A DNA stretch of 64,000 nucleotides from CADCTM01 sp049671305 (GTDB taxonomy: Bacteria > Cyanobacteriota > Cyanobacteriia > Cyanobacteriales > Coleofasciculaceae), in assembly GCA_049671305.1 (NCBI GenBank), contig JBATUR010000039.1:65824-129823 (forward strand), given 5' to 3'. This document shows, in pieces, positions 51,299 to 59,882 of the stretch. Both the position numbers and the translations under genes were made by a program. The notes beneath the pieces are model-generated. The model was not told where the DNA came from and did not search any database. It saw only the letters and a list, made by a program, of their open reading frames with translations. Within the stretch, counting starts at the first letter, position 1, and each line of letters starts with the position of its first letter.

Positions 51299-53092
51299 TT
51301 AAAAACTCGTGGCGGCAACTTGTGAAGGCTTGTAGTTAGCGCCAGTTTTGTTGGCACAATATCCCGCGACATAAGTCTGTTGAGGCTGGATAACTTGTGA
51401 CCAAGACTCTGGTTTAACTAGATAACTTGTACCTTGTGGCAAGAAATTTGCACCCCAAGCATTATTAATTGTTGCTTGATTTAACTGGAACGTCATCTGC
51501 CAGTTTTTGGTACTCGCGTTTCCTTGGTTCGTGATGTTCAAATTAACACAGAAACCCTTATCCCAATCTGATTGTATTACCGCTTCTGCTTTCAGTTGAG
51601 CAGTGCCCGTTGGTGGTGCTGGTGCAGGTGTTGGTGCAGGTGTTGGCGCTGGTGCAGGTGTTGGCGCTGGTGTTGGTGCAGGCGCTGGTGCTGGCGCAGG
51701 TGTTGGTGCTGGCGCAGGTGCAGGTGTTGGTGCTGGTGTTGGAGTAGAAGTTGCAGCCAAACCAGGAACAGGTAATAACTTATTCAGCAATTGTTGCTTT
51801 GCCGCATTAACCGTGCGCCAGTCATCTTGCAAAATACCACCTGTATCATCACTATTAGGATTCCAACTCCAATAGGTGAAGCTGAGATTTTTTTGACCAA
51901 TAAAATCGACAAGTTTTTGCTGCCAAATACCTTCTTTTGAGCTGCTATCTACTTGACGACCTCCGAATTCTCCAATCAGAATTGGAGCAATTCCTTGAGT
52001 GGTAATGTAGTTAAATCCAGTTTCCCAACGAGCAAGCATATTATTAGGAAAAGTTGGGTCAGAAAACCAAGGTTGGTTATAAACTCCAGCACCGTATTCA
52101 TGAGGAGAATAAACTAGCTTATTGGCAATATTCAATCGTACTGGGTAGTTTTTAACGCCTTCTAAATTACCTCCCCACCAGTGTAATAGCTTTTGACCTG
52201 GAACATTATTCTCTACCCCTTCAACCACAATCAACCAATTAGGATTGATGGCTTGAATTGCCTTACCAGCGCGTTCTGCTGCGAGTCGCCAGTCAGTTGC
52301 TTGGTTGTTACTTCCCCAGCTAGCTTGTCCATGAGGTTCATTTTTTAGGTCAGCACCAATTACATTTGGCTGATTTTTGTAACGGCTTGCCAAGTCTGTC
52401 CAAGTCTTAATCCAATCAGCTTCACTATAGCCGTCACCATACCAAAGTTCAGGAATACGGGAGTGATTTAATCGATGACTATCGAGCATAATCATTAAGC
52501 CTTGCCGTTGGGCTTCAGCTATGATTAAATCCATGACTTCTAAAGGGGTTTTACCCTGAAAATCTTTGTTGTTGCCGATACTAAAGTCAATGCCACTAAT
52601 ATTAGAAGAACTTAGGGTTTGGACGGAGTAGGGAAAGCGGATAACGTTGTAGCCTAGACCTTTAATCTGCGCCAACATTTCCTTGTAATCTCTGATATTC
52701 AAGCCGAATGGAGCATGAATTTCTGTTTCCATACCAAACCAATTAACGCCTCTAAGTAAGACAGTTGCGCCTGTCGAGTCAACAATTTTAGAGCCGTTTG
52801 TAGATAGTGGTGGTTGAATTGTTGAGGCAGCAGAAGCGGCGCTGATTAGTCCGGGCTGTTGTAACAAAACGACTGAACAAAATACCAAAGCGGCACTTAT
52901 CCAAAAAGATTGCAGAGATCTTTTGAATTTGGTAATTGCTTTACTTAGGGTTTTTCGACGGGGCTGAAATGGTACTATTTCGATTGCTGAATTTGAGTGA
53001 AAATCAGCATCAAAATGGTATTGTACTTTGTGCTTCCTTTTCTTGAAGAGGCTGTAAAAAATCTGAGAAATGCGTTGTAAGAGATTAGTCAT
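51299..53092 (-). CDS. Secreted GH5 cellulase with Pro/Ala linker and CBM2
   Basis: This 597-residue endoglucanase-type enzyme has a basic N terminus and a signal/anchor helix (about 62-90, FWISAALVFCSVVLLQQ). The GH5 barrel (about 95-420) has acid/base Glu252 in LKNEPHGQ and nucleophile Glu375 in LIGEFGGRQ. A low-complexity linker of Ala, Pro and Thr follows (about 455-495). The C-terminal CBM2-like cellulose-binding module is about 500-597, with DWDKGFCVNLNITNQG and a cysteine pair (Cys in GFCVN and GYCAN). It would act outside the cell on cellulose or mixed-linkage glucan. It might help in remodelling the cell's own cellulose, in hormogonia or biofilm, or in feeding on plant debris. Confidence 0.88.
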   Translation of the reverse strand: MTNLLQRISQIFYSLFKKRKHKVQYHFDADFHSNSAIEIVPFQPRRKTLSKAITKFKRSLQSFWISAALVFCSVVLLQQPGLISAASAASTIQPPLSTNGSKIVDSTGATVLLRGVNWFGMETEIHAPFGLNIRDYKEMLAQIKGLGYNVIRFPYSVQTLSSSNISGIDFSIGNNKDFQGKTPLEVMDLIIAEAQRQGLMIMLDSHRLNHSRIPELWYGDGYSEADWIKTWTDLASRYKNQPNVIGADLKNEPHGQASWGSNNQATDWRLAAERAGKAIQAINPNWLIVVEGVENNVPGQKLLHWWGGNLEGVKNYPVRLNIANKLVYSPHEYGAGVYNQPWFSDPTFPNNMLARWETGFNYITTQGIAPILIGEFGGRQVDSSSKEGIWQQKLVDFIGQKNLSFTYWSWNPNSDDTGGILQDDWRTVNAAKQQLLNKLLPVPGLAATSTPTPAPTPAPAPAPTPAPAPAPAPTPAPTPAPAPTPAPTPAPAPPTGTAQLKAEAVIQSDWDKGFCVNLNITNQGNASTKNWQMTFQLNQATINNAWGANFLPQGTSYLVKPESWSQVIQPQQTYVAGYCANKTGANYKPSQVAATSF

Positions 53093-53609
53093 GTTTATGG
53101 TGGTGAGTTAGTTTGCAACGCTTGTTTCCGCAGCTTTTGAGTTAATCTCAACAGCTTGAGAATTTGGCGTCCATCAATTTGCCGTTATGCCCCTTGCTTG
53201 AAGAAAATCTGCAACGGATGCAGCAATTTTCTGCTGATACCAGAAGCTGGAGGTCGATGATGAATTGAGCAACTATGCAACCAAATACTTGACAATGAAT
53301 TGAATTAAGGGACTGAGAATTTAGATGCAGATTTGTGTTTGTAGCACCCAATTTGTCTGAACAATCAGTCCTTTGACATTTCTGCAGACAGCACCAATTT
53401 GTAGTTAAAAGCACCTTTTGATGCTAACAGTAAGTAGAAGTTTGTAAATGAAGTGTCTAGATTACATTTACTGTTTTTTCTGTTTACATCACGCAAATTC
53501 TACAAAGTTAATTTGAGGTTTCCGGTGAGGGTTAGCCAGTTAATTTTGTGTCATAGCTGAGTTTTTTTTGTTTAGCGAAAAGTAAGAATTATCAGTCATT
53601 CAGCTTCAT
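53093..53609. other. Intergenic region upstream of cellulase gene
   Basis: The region holds a probable leader for the cellulase. An 88-residue frame on the minus strand (53148-53414) is Cys-rich and has no family look, so I do not call it. Confidence 0.4.
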
Positions 53610-53861
53610 CTAAGCTTCATCATCTGGTAATTTGCTTATGTCTAATCCCATCACTTTTGCCAGTGCCTTAAGAGAGATTCCTAACTCTCCTGCTAAGGCA
53701 ACAGCGTTATCAAAGCGTGGAATTTTTCGCCCACTTTCCCAGTCACTAATAATTCTGATGCCGACATTTATACGCCTACTCAACTCAGGTTGAGTTAGAT
53801 TGACGCTTTCTCTAAGTGCCTTTAATGTTAGTGGATTTTCTGAGCGTTCTTCTGGAATCAT
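53610..53861 (-). CDS. XRE-family helix-turn-helix regulator
   Basis: This 83-residue protein is a single Cro/C1-type domain (about 10-70): LKALRESVNLTQPELSRRINVGIRIISDWESG shows the canonical first helix, the turn with Gln, and the recognition helix. The C-terminal tail (AKVMGLDISKLPDDEA) is short. It has no toxin or nuclease neighbour, so it is a lone regulator. Repeats upstream of its start look like its own operators. Confidence 0.88.
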   Translation of the reverse strand: MIPEERSENPLTLKALRESVNLTQPELSRRINVGIRIISDWESGRKIPRFDNAVALAGELGISLKALAKVMGLDISKLPDDEA

Positions 53862-53862
53862 G

Positions 53863-53925
53863 TTAGCACTTTTATGCTTGCACTAAAATGCTTGACAACT
53901 ACTGTTGGTTGTACTAAAGTGCTAG
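53863..53925 (-). promoter_or_regulatory. Three operator-like repeats upstream of XRE gene
   Basis: TAGCACTTTTA (53864-53874, inverted), CACTAAAATGCTTG (53881-53894) and TACTAAAGTGCTAG (53912-53925) share the core ACTAAA(A/G)TGCT. They overlap the region where the promoter of the 53610-53861 gene should be, as expected for self-repression. Confidence 0.55.
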
Positions 53926-54079
53926 TTGTACACCAAGAAAGACTAGCCAGCTTCAGAAAGCTCTGCTTAGGACGCAATCTAGTTGATAACTAGTCTTCCT
54001 TTAAAGTGTCTCACTATTGAGTTCAAAGGATGCCGATGAAGCAATAAATTGCCGTTTGTCTCGACTTCCATGAAGTTCA

Positions 54080-54121
54080 AAAGGCGATCGCCTGCCCGTG
54101 TACTGCGAAGCGATCGCCTTT
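54080..54121. repeat. HIP1-bearing inverted repeat
   Basis: AAAGGCGATCGC and GCGATCGCCTTT, 12 bases each, flank an 18-base loop. It is a hairpin of the HIP1 type, between the XRE gene and the gene at 54155. Confidence 0.6.
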
Positions 54122-54154
54122 CATAGAAACACATATATCTTTGGGTAATCTACC

Positions 54155-54748
54155 ATGTCCAAGAACTTAATTACAAGCAAAATTATTAACCCAGCCAAAT
54201 TACCATTAGAGCAAGTGCGCCAACAAGTAGCAACTCTCCTCAAAATTGCCCTCAAACAAATCGAATGTATCGAGTGCTGGCAGCATCAAATCTGGGTAAA
54301 ACTGGTTGGCACAAAGGCAAAACTCGTCAGTTATCGTAGCTTGCCGCTGTGGCTAGAACAAGGACTTAATGCTATCAAAAACTGTACATCACGCACCCAA
54401 CTCGACGAATTAGGCGAAATCTTAAAAACTGAGCGCGACTGGTATGAAGCACACCAACAACCCGAAGCAGTGCAACCTTGGCGCAATGCTTGGAGTGAAC
54501 AAGCGCAATACCTGCGCGAAGAAGAAGAACGCCTTCAACCGTATCAAGCTCATCAGCAAGCCGGCAGCAATTGGCAAAAAGCTTGGGCACAAATTTTAGA
54601 TTGTTGCCGAAATTTTACCGGATTACAAAGTTTAGCTCTAGAAATAAAACAACAGAGCCAAGATTTTGCCGACTTACCAGAAGTAATGCAAGCCATGCAA
54701 CAACTATGGGAGCAACGTTGGCAAGAACTCTCTTTAGCAACTGGCTAA
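54155..54748 (+). CDS. Helical protein of unknown function
   Basis: This 197-residue soluble protein is predicted largely alpha-helical and rich in Gln, Trp and Leu: ECWQHQIWVKLVGTKAKLVSY, YEAHQQPEAVQPWRNAW, LREEEERLQPYQAHQQ. Two tryptophan-rich repeats (QPWRNAWSEQ and SNWQKAWAQ) stand out, suggestive of helical-repeat structure. I recognise no family. A downstream gene on the same strand starts 102 bases later. Confidence 0.55.
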   Translation: MSKNLITSKIINPAKLPLEQVRQQVATLLKIALKQIECIECWQHQIWVKLVGTKAKLVSYRSLPLWLEQGLNAIKNCTSRTQLDELGEILKTERDWYEAHQQPEAVQPWRNAWSEQAQYLREEEERLQPYQAHQQAGSNWQKAWAQILDCCRNFTGLQSLALEIKQQSQDFADLPEVMQAMQQLWEQRWQELSLATG

Positions 54749-54849
54749 ATAAAACTCTAAATTACTTATCCCCATAATTTCTTAAAAATTAAGAATTTAG
54801 TTGGGTAAATTTGCTGCGCCAAAACTATCTTATTCACTCTTCTAAATAT

Positions 54850-55047
54850 ATGTCAAAACTGCCTCAAAAAAGCGATGACTCAGCTTATCCTTGGACAATT
54901 GTCTGCATTTTACCTGATGCTCGACAGCGCACAGTAGCACGTTTCTATAACCGTCGAGATGCCGAAGATCACTTAAGAGTTTTGCAGCGTTTTCTGCCAG
55001 CCTCTGTATTTAAAATCGTCTTTGAGCAGGCTGATGCTCCAACATAG
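54850..55047 (+). CDS. Small conserved protein of unknown function
   Basis: This protein has 65 residues from ATG 54850; an earlier in-frame start at 54811 is less likely. Visible motifs are YPWTIVCILPDARQRTVARFYNRRDAEDHLRVLQRFLP, which reads like a small folded beta-alpha domain. There is no signal peptide. No function can be given. Confidence 0.6.
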   Translation: MSKLPQKSDDSAYPWTIVCILPDARQRTVARFYNRRDAEDHLRVLQRFLPASVFKIVFEQADAPT

Positions 55048-55165
55048 GTTTTGTTGAAGTTCAGATCCCCGACTTTTTGGACTCTGTTTTAATCTTTCAA
55101 AAACTTTCCTGACTGCTATCAATAACTGCTGTCAAAAGAACAGGAGAGTTTGAGGGAGTGAGACA

Positions 55166-56176
55166 TTGAGCGATCGCTTATTATTGGCAGCTAGCCTAAT
55201 TACCGTAGGACAAGCCTCGGCTCCACCTCCTGCCATATTGCCAACTGCACCAGATAATCTTTCAGCGCTTTTAGCTTCAACCATTGCTCAAACACTGCAA
55301 GCAAATACTCCTCAAATTGTCCCAATTTTAGACCAGACGACTCCAGAATTTAGTCAGTCATCACCTGAGTCGCCACCCCTTGTAACACCACAACTGCTGA
55401 AGAATTGGCAACCTCAGTCTGCGGTTGCGCCGACTTCTGGGACTGAACTTTATTATCAAAGAGTTGCTGCCCTAAGGCTGGGCAAAACTTACACAAGAAT
55501 TGCTGCCAATAACTTCCAGACAGTTTTGGCAAAGCAATCAGGACAATTGCTGTCAAAACCGACACACGAGCAATGGATACGCTTGTTGGAGCAAGAAGCC
55601 AAAGCGATCGCCAAAGGACAAGGAAACAATCGTCTAGGCATCTTAATTGGAGACTCCCTCTCGATGTGGTTTCCGGCTTCTGGGCTACCTGGAGGGCAAC
55701 TATGGCTCAATCAAGGCATTTCTGGAGAAAATTCTGGTCAAATCCTCAATCGCTTGTCTGCCCTTAATGTGACGCGACCCGATACGATTTATGTAATGGC
55801 GGGGACTAATGACTTACGCCAAGGCGTCAGCGATCAAGTAATTTTAGAAAACATCCGTGAAATTGTCAGGCAGTTACGTCAAAATCATCCACAATCTCAA
55901 ATTGTCATGCAGTCGATTTTACCAACCCGACTCGGTGCGACAAAAAGCGATACAGCGCGCATTTCTAACCTCAATAAACAAATTGCCGCAATTGCTCAAC
56001 AAGCCGGAGCAGGTTATCTTAATCTGAATGCTTTATTTGCCGATAATCAAGGTCAAATGCGGCAAAACCTTACCACCGACGGCATTCATCTCTCGCGCCG
56101 TGGTTACGAAGTTTGGCAAGATGCACTACATTACGCTGAGTCGGTGATGGCAGTAGATCGAGTCGCCAAAAAGTAG
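55166..56176 (+). CDS. SGNH/GDSL-family hydrolase
   Basis: This 336-residue protein starts at TTG 55166 after GGGAGTG. The N-terminal segment to about residue 120 is low-complexity and Pro-rich. The catalytic domain has block I ILIGDSLSMWFPA with the nucleophile Ser, block II GISGENSGQIL with Gly, block III YVMAGTNDLRQG with Asn, and block V TDGIHLSRRGYEVW with Asp and His. It cleaves ester bonds of unknown substrate, such as acylated glycans or lipids. A short hydrophobic stretch at the N terminus may direct export. Confidence 0.85.
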   Translation: MSDRLLLAASLITVGQASAPPPAILPTAPDNLSALLASTIAQTLQANTPQIVPILDQTTPEFSQSSPESPPLVTPQLLKNWQPQSAVAPTSGTELYYQRVAALRLGKTYTRIAANNFQTVLAKQSGQLLSKPTHEQWIRLLEQEAKAIAKGQGNNRLGILIGDSLSMWFPASGLPGGQLWLNQGISGENSGQILNRLSALNVTRPDTIYVMAGTNDLRQGVSDQVILENIREIVRQLRQNHPQSQIVMQSILPTRLGATKSDTARISNLNKQIAAIAQQAGAGYLNLNALFADNQGQMRQNLTTDGIHLSRRGYEVWQDALHYAESVMAVDRVAKK

Positions 56177-56232
56177 AGGTACGAATCGTACCCATTAATG
56201 TCAAAATAAGTTCAATTCTGGATCTCTTTGCT

Positions 56233-56272
56233 CCCCTCTCCCCTGAGTGGGAGAGGAGTTAGGGGAGAGGGG
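56233..56272. terminator. GC-rich inverted repeat between convergent genes
   Basis: CCCCTCTCCCCT pairs perfectly with AGGGGAGAGGGG, 12 pairs around a 16-base loop, and lies between the SGNH gene and a small minus-strand ORF. It may stop transcription from both sides. It also resembles a dispersed repeat. Confidence 0.55.
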
Positions 56273-56290
56273 CTGTCATTAAAATAATTT

Positions 56291-56491
56291 CTAGAATGCT
56301 TGCCGCGAAACAAGTTTTTCAACCGTCGCTTGGGTTTGCTGTAATAATTGCTCTCGGCTATCTGATGCCTTGGTGAGCGTCGGAACTAAGTTACGCGCTT
56401 GCAATGCCATGTGAAGCTGAAGTTGAGCGACATACTCGCTGATATCTTCACGGCAAAACTCGTTTGTTGCTTTCGCTACGTGCAAATCCAA
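56291..56491 (-). CDS. Small helical protein of unknown function
   Basis: This 66-residue frame starts at TTG 56491, with AGGAG about nine bases upstream. It is amphipathic and helical: ISEYVAQLQLHMALQARNLV, REQLLQQTQATVEKLVSRQ. No family is recognised. It is possibly real because of the ribosome binding site and clean helix. Confidence 0.4.
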   Translation of the reverse strand: MDLHVAKATNEFCREDISEYVAQLQLHMALQARNLVPTLTKASDSREQLLQQTQATVEKLVSRQAF

Positions 56492-56744
56492 AATCTGTTC
56501 TCCTGCCTTAACTCGATCTCATTAACCTTACTATCACTAGAAAGTATCACAATAGTCGAGCTGTCTTATGAATTCGCAATGAAGTTTAAACAAAGTTGGC
56601 AGATCTTGTAAAGGAACGTAAAGTTGTCATCTAACTTATAGCAGATTGCCAATTTATGAACCAAATTAATCAACTACTACAGTTAAGGCTACGGTTTGCT
56701 TTTGGCAAGATGAAGTTATGTACATTTTAAATTTTTAATTGCCA

Positions 56745-57566
56745 ATGCCGCAACCATCATTGCTCACAGTACAACTTGATCTCCCACAACTAGCTGAGTC
56801 TATTCAAAATGCCTCCTACCTTGATATTGGCAAGGGCATTCCCGTGCTCATTCTACATGGCTTTATCGGTAACAAAGAATGCTGGTTGCCGTTAATTGAG
56901 GACTTGTTACCACATTGTCGCTGCATTAGCCTTGATTTGCTAGGCTTTGGCGAGTCTGGCAAACCAAAAATTCGCTACGACGTTGCCACAGAAGTTGCCT
57001 TTGTGCGACAAGTGGCACTAAAGCTTGGGCTTGACTCTTTTTATATTTTGGGACATTCCTTTGGTGGTTGGGTTGCAGCAGCTTATGCTTTGAAATATCC
57101 CACTCAAGTTAGGGGTTTGTTGTTGGCGGCACCGGCAGGCATTCGGGATGATAGTTTTTGTGGACGTTATGATCATTTACGTCCTTTATTATGGCAAACA
57201 CCTGTAGTGGATTGGGTATTGCAGTTGCTCCAATTAATAGCAAAAAACGCCACAATAGACAAAATTGCCTGGTTTCGCAGAGAATTAAATGCCCAACCTG
57301 CCGCACGCTCTTTTTTAGTTGACCGGATACGCCCAGAGGATGCTATAGATACGGTAGAAAAGGAAATTGATCAGTTACAAGTGCCAACTTTGGTGATCAG
57401 TGGCGATCGCGATGAAACCATCCCCTTATGGCATAGTGAAACTTATGCTGCAAAAATTCCCGGCGCAAAATTAGCAATAATTCCTGACGCTAGTCATTCC
57501 TTACCACAAGAATATGCACCGCAACTTGCTGTTTTAATTGGGCAATTTTTGGGCTATCTCAACTGA
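56745..57566 (+). CDS. Alpha/beta-fold hydrolase
   Basis: This protein has 273 residues from ATG 56745. The oxyanion and lipase-like motifs are LILHGFIGNKECW near the start, nucleophile elbow GHSFGGWVA (about 105), acidic residue in VISGDRDETIP, and His in PDASHSLPQE. A lid region (about 130-190) is present. It is a typical haloalkane dehalogenase/epoxide-hydrolase-class or lipase-like fold, but the substrate cannot be told. The next gene starts 54 bases downstream on the same strand. Confidence 0.88.
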   Translation: MPQPSLLTVQLDLPQLAESIQNASYLDIGKGIPVLILHGFIGNKECWLPLIEDLLPHCRCISLDLLGFGESGKPKIRYDVATEVAFVRQVALKLGLDSFYILGHSFGGWVAAAYALKYPTQVRGLLLAAPAGIRDDSFCGRYDHLRPLLWQTPVVDWVLQLLQLIAKNATIDKIAWFRRELNAQPAARSFLVDRIRPEDAIDTVEKEIDQLQVPTLVISGDRDETIPLWHSETYAAKIPGAKLAIIPDASHSLPQEYAPQLAVLIGQFLGYLN

Positions 57567-57620
57567 AATGTCTCCATGTATTATTATTGAATTACACAAA
57601 TAATACAATAATATTTCAAG

Positions 57621-58799
57621 ATGACTCAATACGAATACAGCGATATTTCTAATCCCCAAGCAGCGAAAAGCCTTGGAGTTATTTTAGGGCAATGTTTTGG
57701 TGATCCTTCGCCTACCGGTTGGGAGACTTATGCCAAATTAGTTGGAAGAGAAAATTTTCGCCTTATCCGTCAAGCTGGTAATGTTGCCGGTGGTTTAGCA
57801 ATTTTATCTGTAGGACAATGGTACAACTTTAAAATTGTACCCACAGCAGCCATTGCTAGCGTTGGTATTGCTCCAGAATATCGTGGTTCTGGTACGGCGG
57901 CGGCACTGCTTTCCAATACTCTTAAAGAACTTTATACTAACGGTGTAGCACTTTCAGTTTTGTATGCTGCAACTCAACGACTTTATCGCAAAGTTGGTTA
58001 TGAACAAGCAGGAAACTTTTGTCGTTGGGAAATTGCGGCTGATAGTATTCAGATTAGTGATAGAACGCTGCCGATTTATCCTATAAATCTTGCTGAACCT
58101 GAACTATTATTTAAATTTTATCATGAGAATGCTAAAGCTACAAACGGACATTTAGAACGTAATCAATGCTTGTGGCAGTTATTACTAGAACCACCAAAAG
58201 ATCAAGAAATGTATGCTTATTTAATTGGTTCAGAAGTGCAACCAGAAGGTTATGTGATCTTTTTTCAATATCGTGAATCTAATGAATTTAAAATAGTAAT
58301 CAGAGATTGGATGGTTTTAACGGAAGTGGCGGCTAGGCGTTTGTGGACGTTTTTGGCGGATCATCGATCGCAAATTGAGAAGATACAATGGCGTAGTTCA
58401 ATAATTGATCCTTTGTCTTTGTTACTGCCAGAGCAAACTGCTAAAATCTCTGTTTCAGATCGTTGGCTGTTACGAGTTGTTGATGTTGCAAAAGCTTTGT
58501 CAAAACGCGGTTATCCTCCACAAATGAAAGCGCAGTTAAATTTAGATATTTGTGATGATTTAATTGAAGAAAATAATGGTAAGTTTATCTTAACAGTTTC
58601 AGGAGGACGCGGCGAAGTAACTAAAGGCGGAACAGGTGATTTGCAATGCAATATTCGGGCGCTAGCACCGCTTTATACAGGTTTATTTACAGCGCTTCAG
58701 TTGCAACAAATGGGGCAAATTAAGGCGACTCATGAGGCTTTGGCTATTGCTACACAGCTTTTTTCGGGTTCTCAACCGTGGATGTCTGATAAGTTTTAG
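57621..58799 (+). CDS. Eis-like GNAT N-acetyltransferase
   Basis: This 392-residue protein has the Eis architecture: an N-terminal GNAT domain with acetyl-CoA motif IASVGIAPEYRGSGTAAALL (about 72-91), a second GNAT-like fold, and a C-terminal sterol-carrier-like domain (about 280-385, KFILTVSGGRGEVTKGG). The C-terminal residues (SGSQPWMSDKF) supply the free carboxylate used for catalysis in Eis relatives. It acetylates amines of unknown identity. A terminator follows. Confidence 0.85.
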   Translation: MTQYEYSDISNPQAAKSLGVILGQCFGDPSPTGWETYAKLVGRENFRLIRQAGNVAGGLAILSVGQWYNFKIVPTAAIASVGIAPEYRGSGTAAALLSNTLKELYTNGVALSVLYAATQRLYRKVGYEQAGNFCRWEIAADSIQISDRTLPIYPINLAEPELLFKFYHENAKATNGHLERNQCLWQLLLEPPKDQEMYAYLIGSEVQPEGYVIFFQYRESNEFKIVIRDWMVLTEVAARRLWTFLADHRSQIEKIQWRSSIIDPLSLLLPEQTAKISVSDRWLLRVVDVAKALSKRGYPPQMKAQLNLDICDDLIEENNGKFILTVSGGRGEVTKGGTGDLQCNIRALAPLYTGLFTALQLQQMGQIKATHEALAIATQLFSGSQPWMSDKF

Positions 58800-58865
58800 T
58801 CTTGGTAGTTGGGTAATTGGTAATAAAAGCGGGTTTGTTTTACTTAAATAAGACGTAATATAAAG

Positions 58866-58896
58866 AACTCCGTACCTGGAAGCACGGAGTTTTTTA
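58866..58896 (+). terminator. Rho-independent terminator of acetyltransferase gene
   Basis: AACTCCGT pairs with ACGGAGTT, eight pairs around ACCTGGAAGC, followed by a run of T. It ends transcription after the acetyltransferase gene. Confidence 0.85.
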
Positions 58897-58942
58897 TCTG
58901 TGAAATGCAGGACTTTTAACTAATAACTATTATGAAGTCGCA

Positions 58943-59341
58943 TTATTTGATTGCACGCTTTGCACCTTCTACAGTATCTTCGACTCGCTCTTTAATGCCT
59001 TTGTTTTCTATGTCAGGATCACCACTAAAGAAGCCTTGACGGGCATTTAGATCAATGGTTTCAGGAATATTTTCACCAAGTTTTTTAATGTTCTTTAAAC
59101 CAGTATCACCAATCGGACGAGAAGGGCTATCGCCTAAATCTTCAGCTTTATCTTGGATTCTTTTGATGGTAGCTTTATCTACTGTATAAGAATCTCCACT
59201 AGCAATTAATGTATCGGCTTGAGCTTGAACAGTTTTGCTATAGCTAAAAGCGGGAATAGCAAAAAAAGTAATTGCTGTGAGCAAGAGTGTTGCAATTTGG
59301 CGGAAGGTGATATTTTTGAGCCAATTAATTGCTTGAATCAT
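58943..59341 (-). CDS. Small exported protein, cyanobacterial
   Basis: This 132-residue protein has a hydrophobic N-terminal segment (FRQIATLLLTAITFFAIPAFSYS), probably a signal peptide or anchor. A mature part is dominated by helical and charged sequence: KATIKRIQDKAEDLGDSP, IGDTGLKNIKKLGENIP, KGIKERVEDTVEGAKRAIK. It recalls cyanobacterial low-temperature or desiccation-inducible small proteins, but I cannot fix a family. It converges on the acetyltransferase gene with the terminator between them. Confidence 0.6.
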   Translation of the reverse strand: MIQAINWLKNITFRQIATLLLTAITFFAIPAFSYSKTVQAQADTLIASGDSYTVDKATIKRIQDKAEDLGDSPSRPIGDTGLKNIKKLGENIPETIDLNARQGFFSGDPDIENKGIKERVEDTVEGAKRAIK

Positions 59342-59882
59342 GTAAAGTCTCCGTTGCTTATTTAATCAGAATGCAGACATCAGGCTTGTTATCTTATTAG
59401 CTCAAGTTACGTGGCTAAAAAAGATAAATATATAAGCTTGTTAAACGCTGCTATTTTGTGTCCAGTTTTCCTGACTTTTGAATGTTAGAAAAATCTTAAC
59501 TAAGCTGACATCTTCCTTGAGGCGGGTTCAACGAATAGATTTTGCTCAGAAAGTGGAATTCTCATCTTATGCTCTCAGAAATACTTATTTTCATGTTTAA
59601 GATAGAAAATAAATCTATCTTTAAGAAGTAATCATTTCTATCGCCGGAAAGAAGACTAGGAGGCGGCAAAACCATAGTTCTCAACTAGATTGCTCAAAAA
59701 TATGCCTTTTGGAATATTCAGCCCTAAGCTAGATAAATTTTGTGGATGGACGAATTACTATCAGGGTTGGCTGTCATAGTCAAAAAATTATGCCTTAAAG
59801 ATTTAGTGCTACCATTTGGACTAAATTTACAAGTAATGGGTAATTTTATGTATAAATCGATTGCCTTGAGAGCTCAGAAAAC
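59342..59882. other. Intergenic region with no recognised feature
   Basis: This 541-base gap lies between divergent genes and should carry both promoters. It is AT-rich, with no repeat or RNA I can identify. Confidence 0.4.

Noticed and set aside
51572..51875. Two plus-strand ORFs rich in Cys/Trp/Arg or Gly/Ala/Val
   Set aside because: They are antisense to the Pro/Ala/Thr linker of the cellulase and reflect its repeats.
53148..53414. 88-residue Cys-rich minus-strand ORF upstream of the cellulase
   Set aside because: No ribosome binding site, no family look, and it lies where a leader would be.
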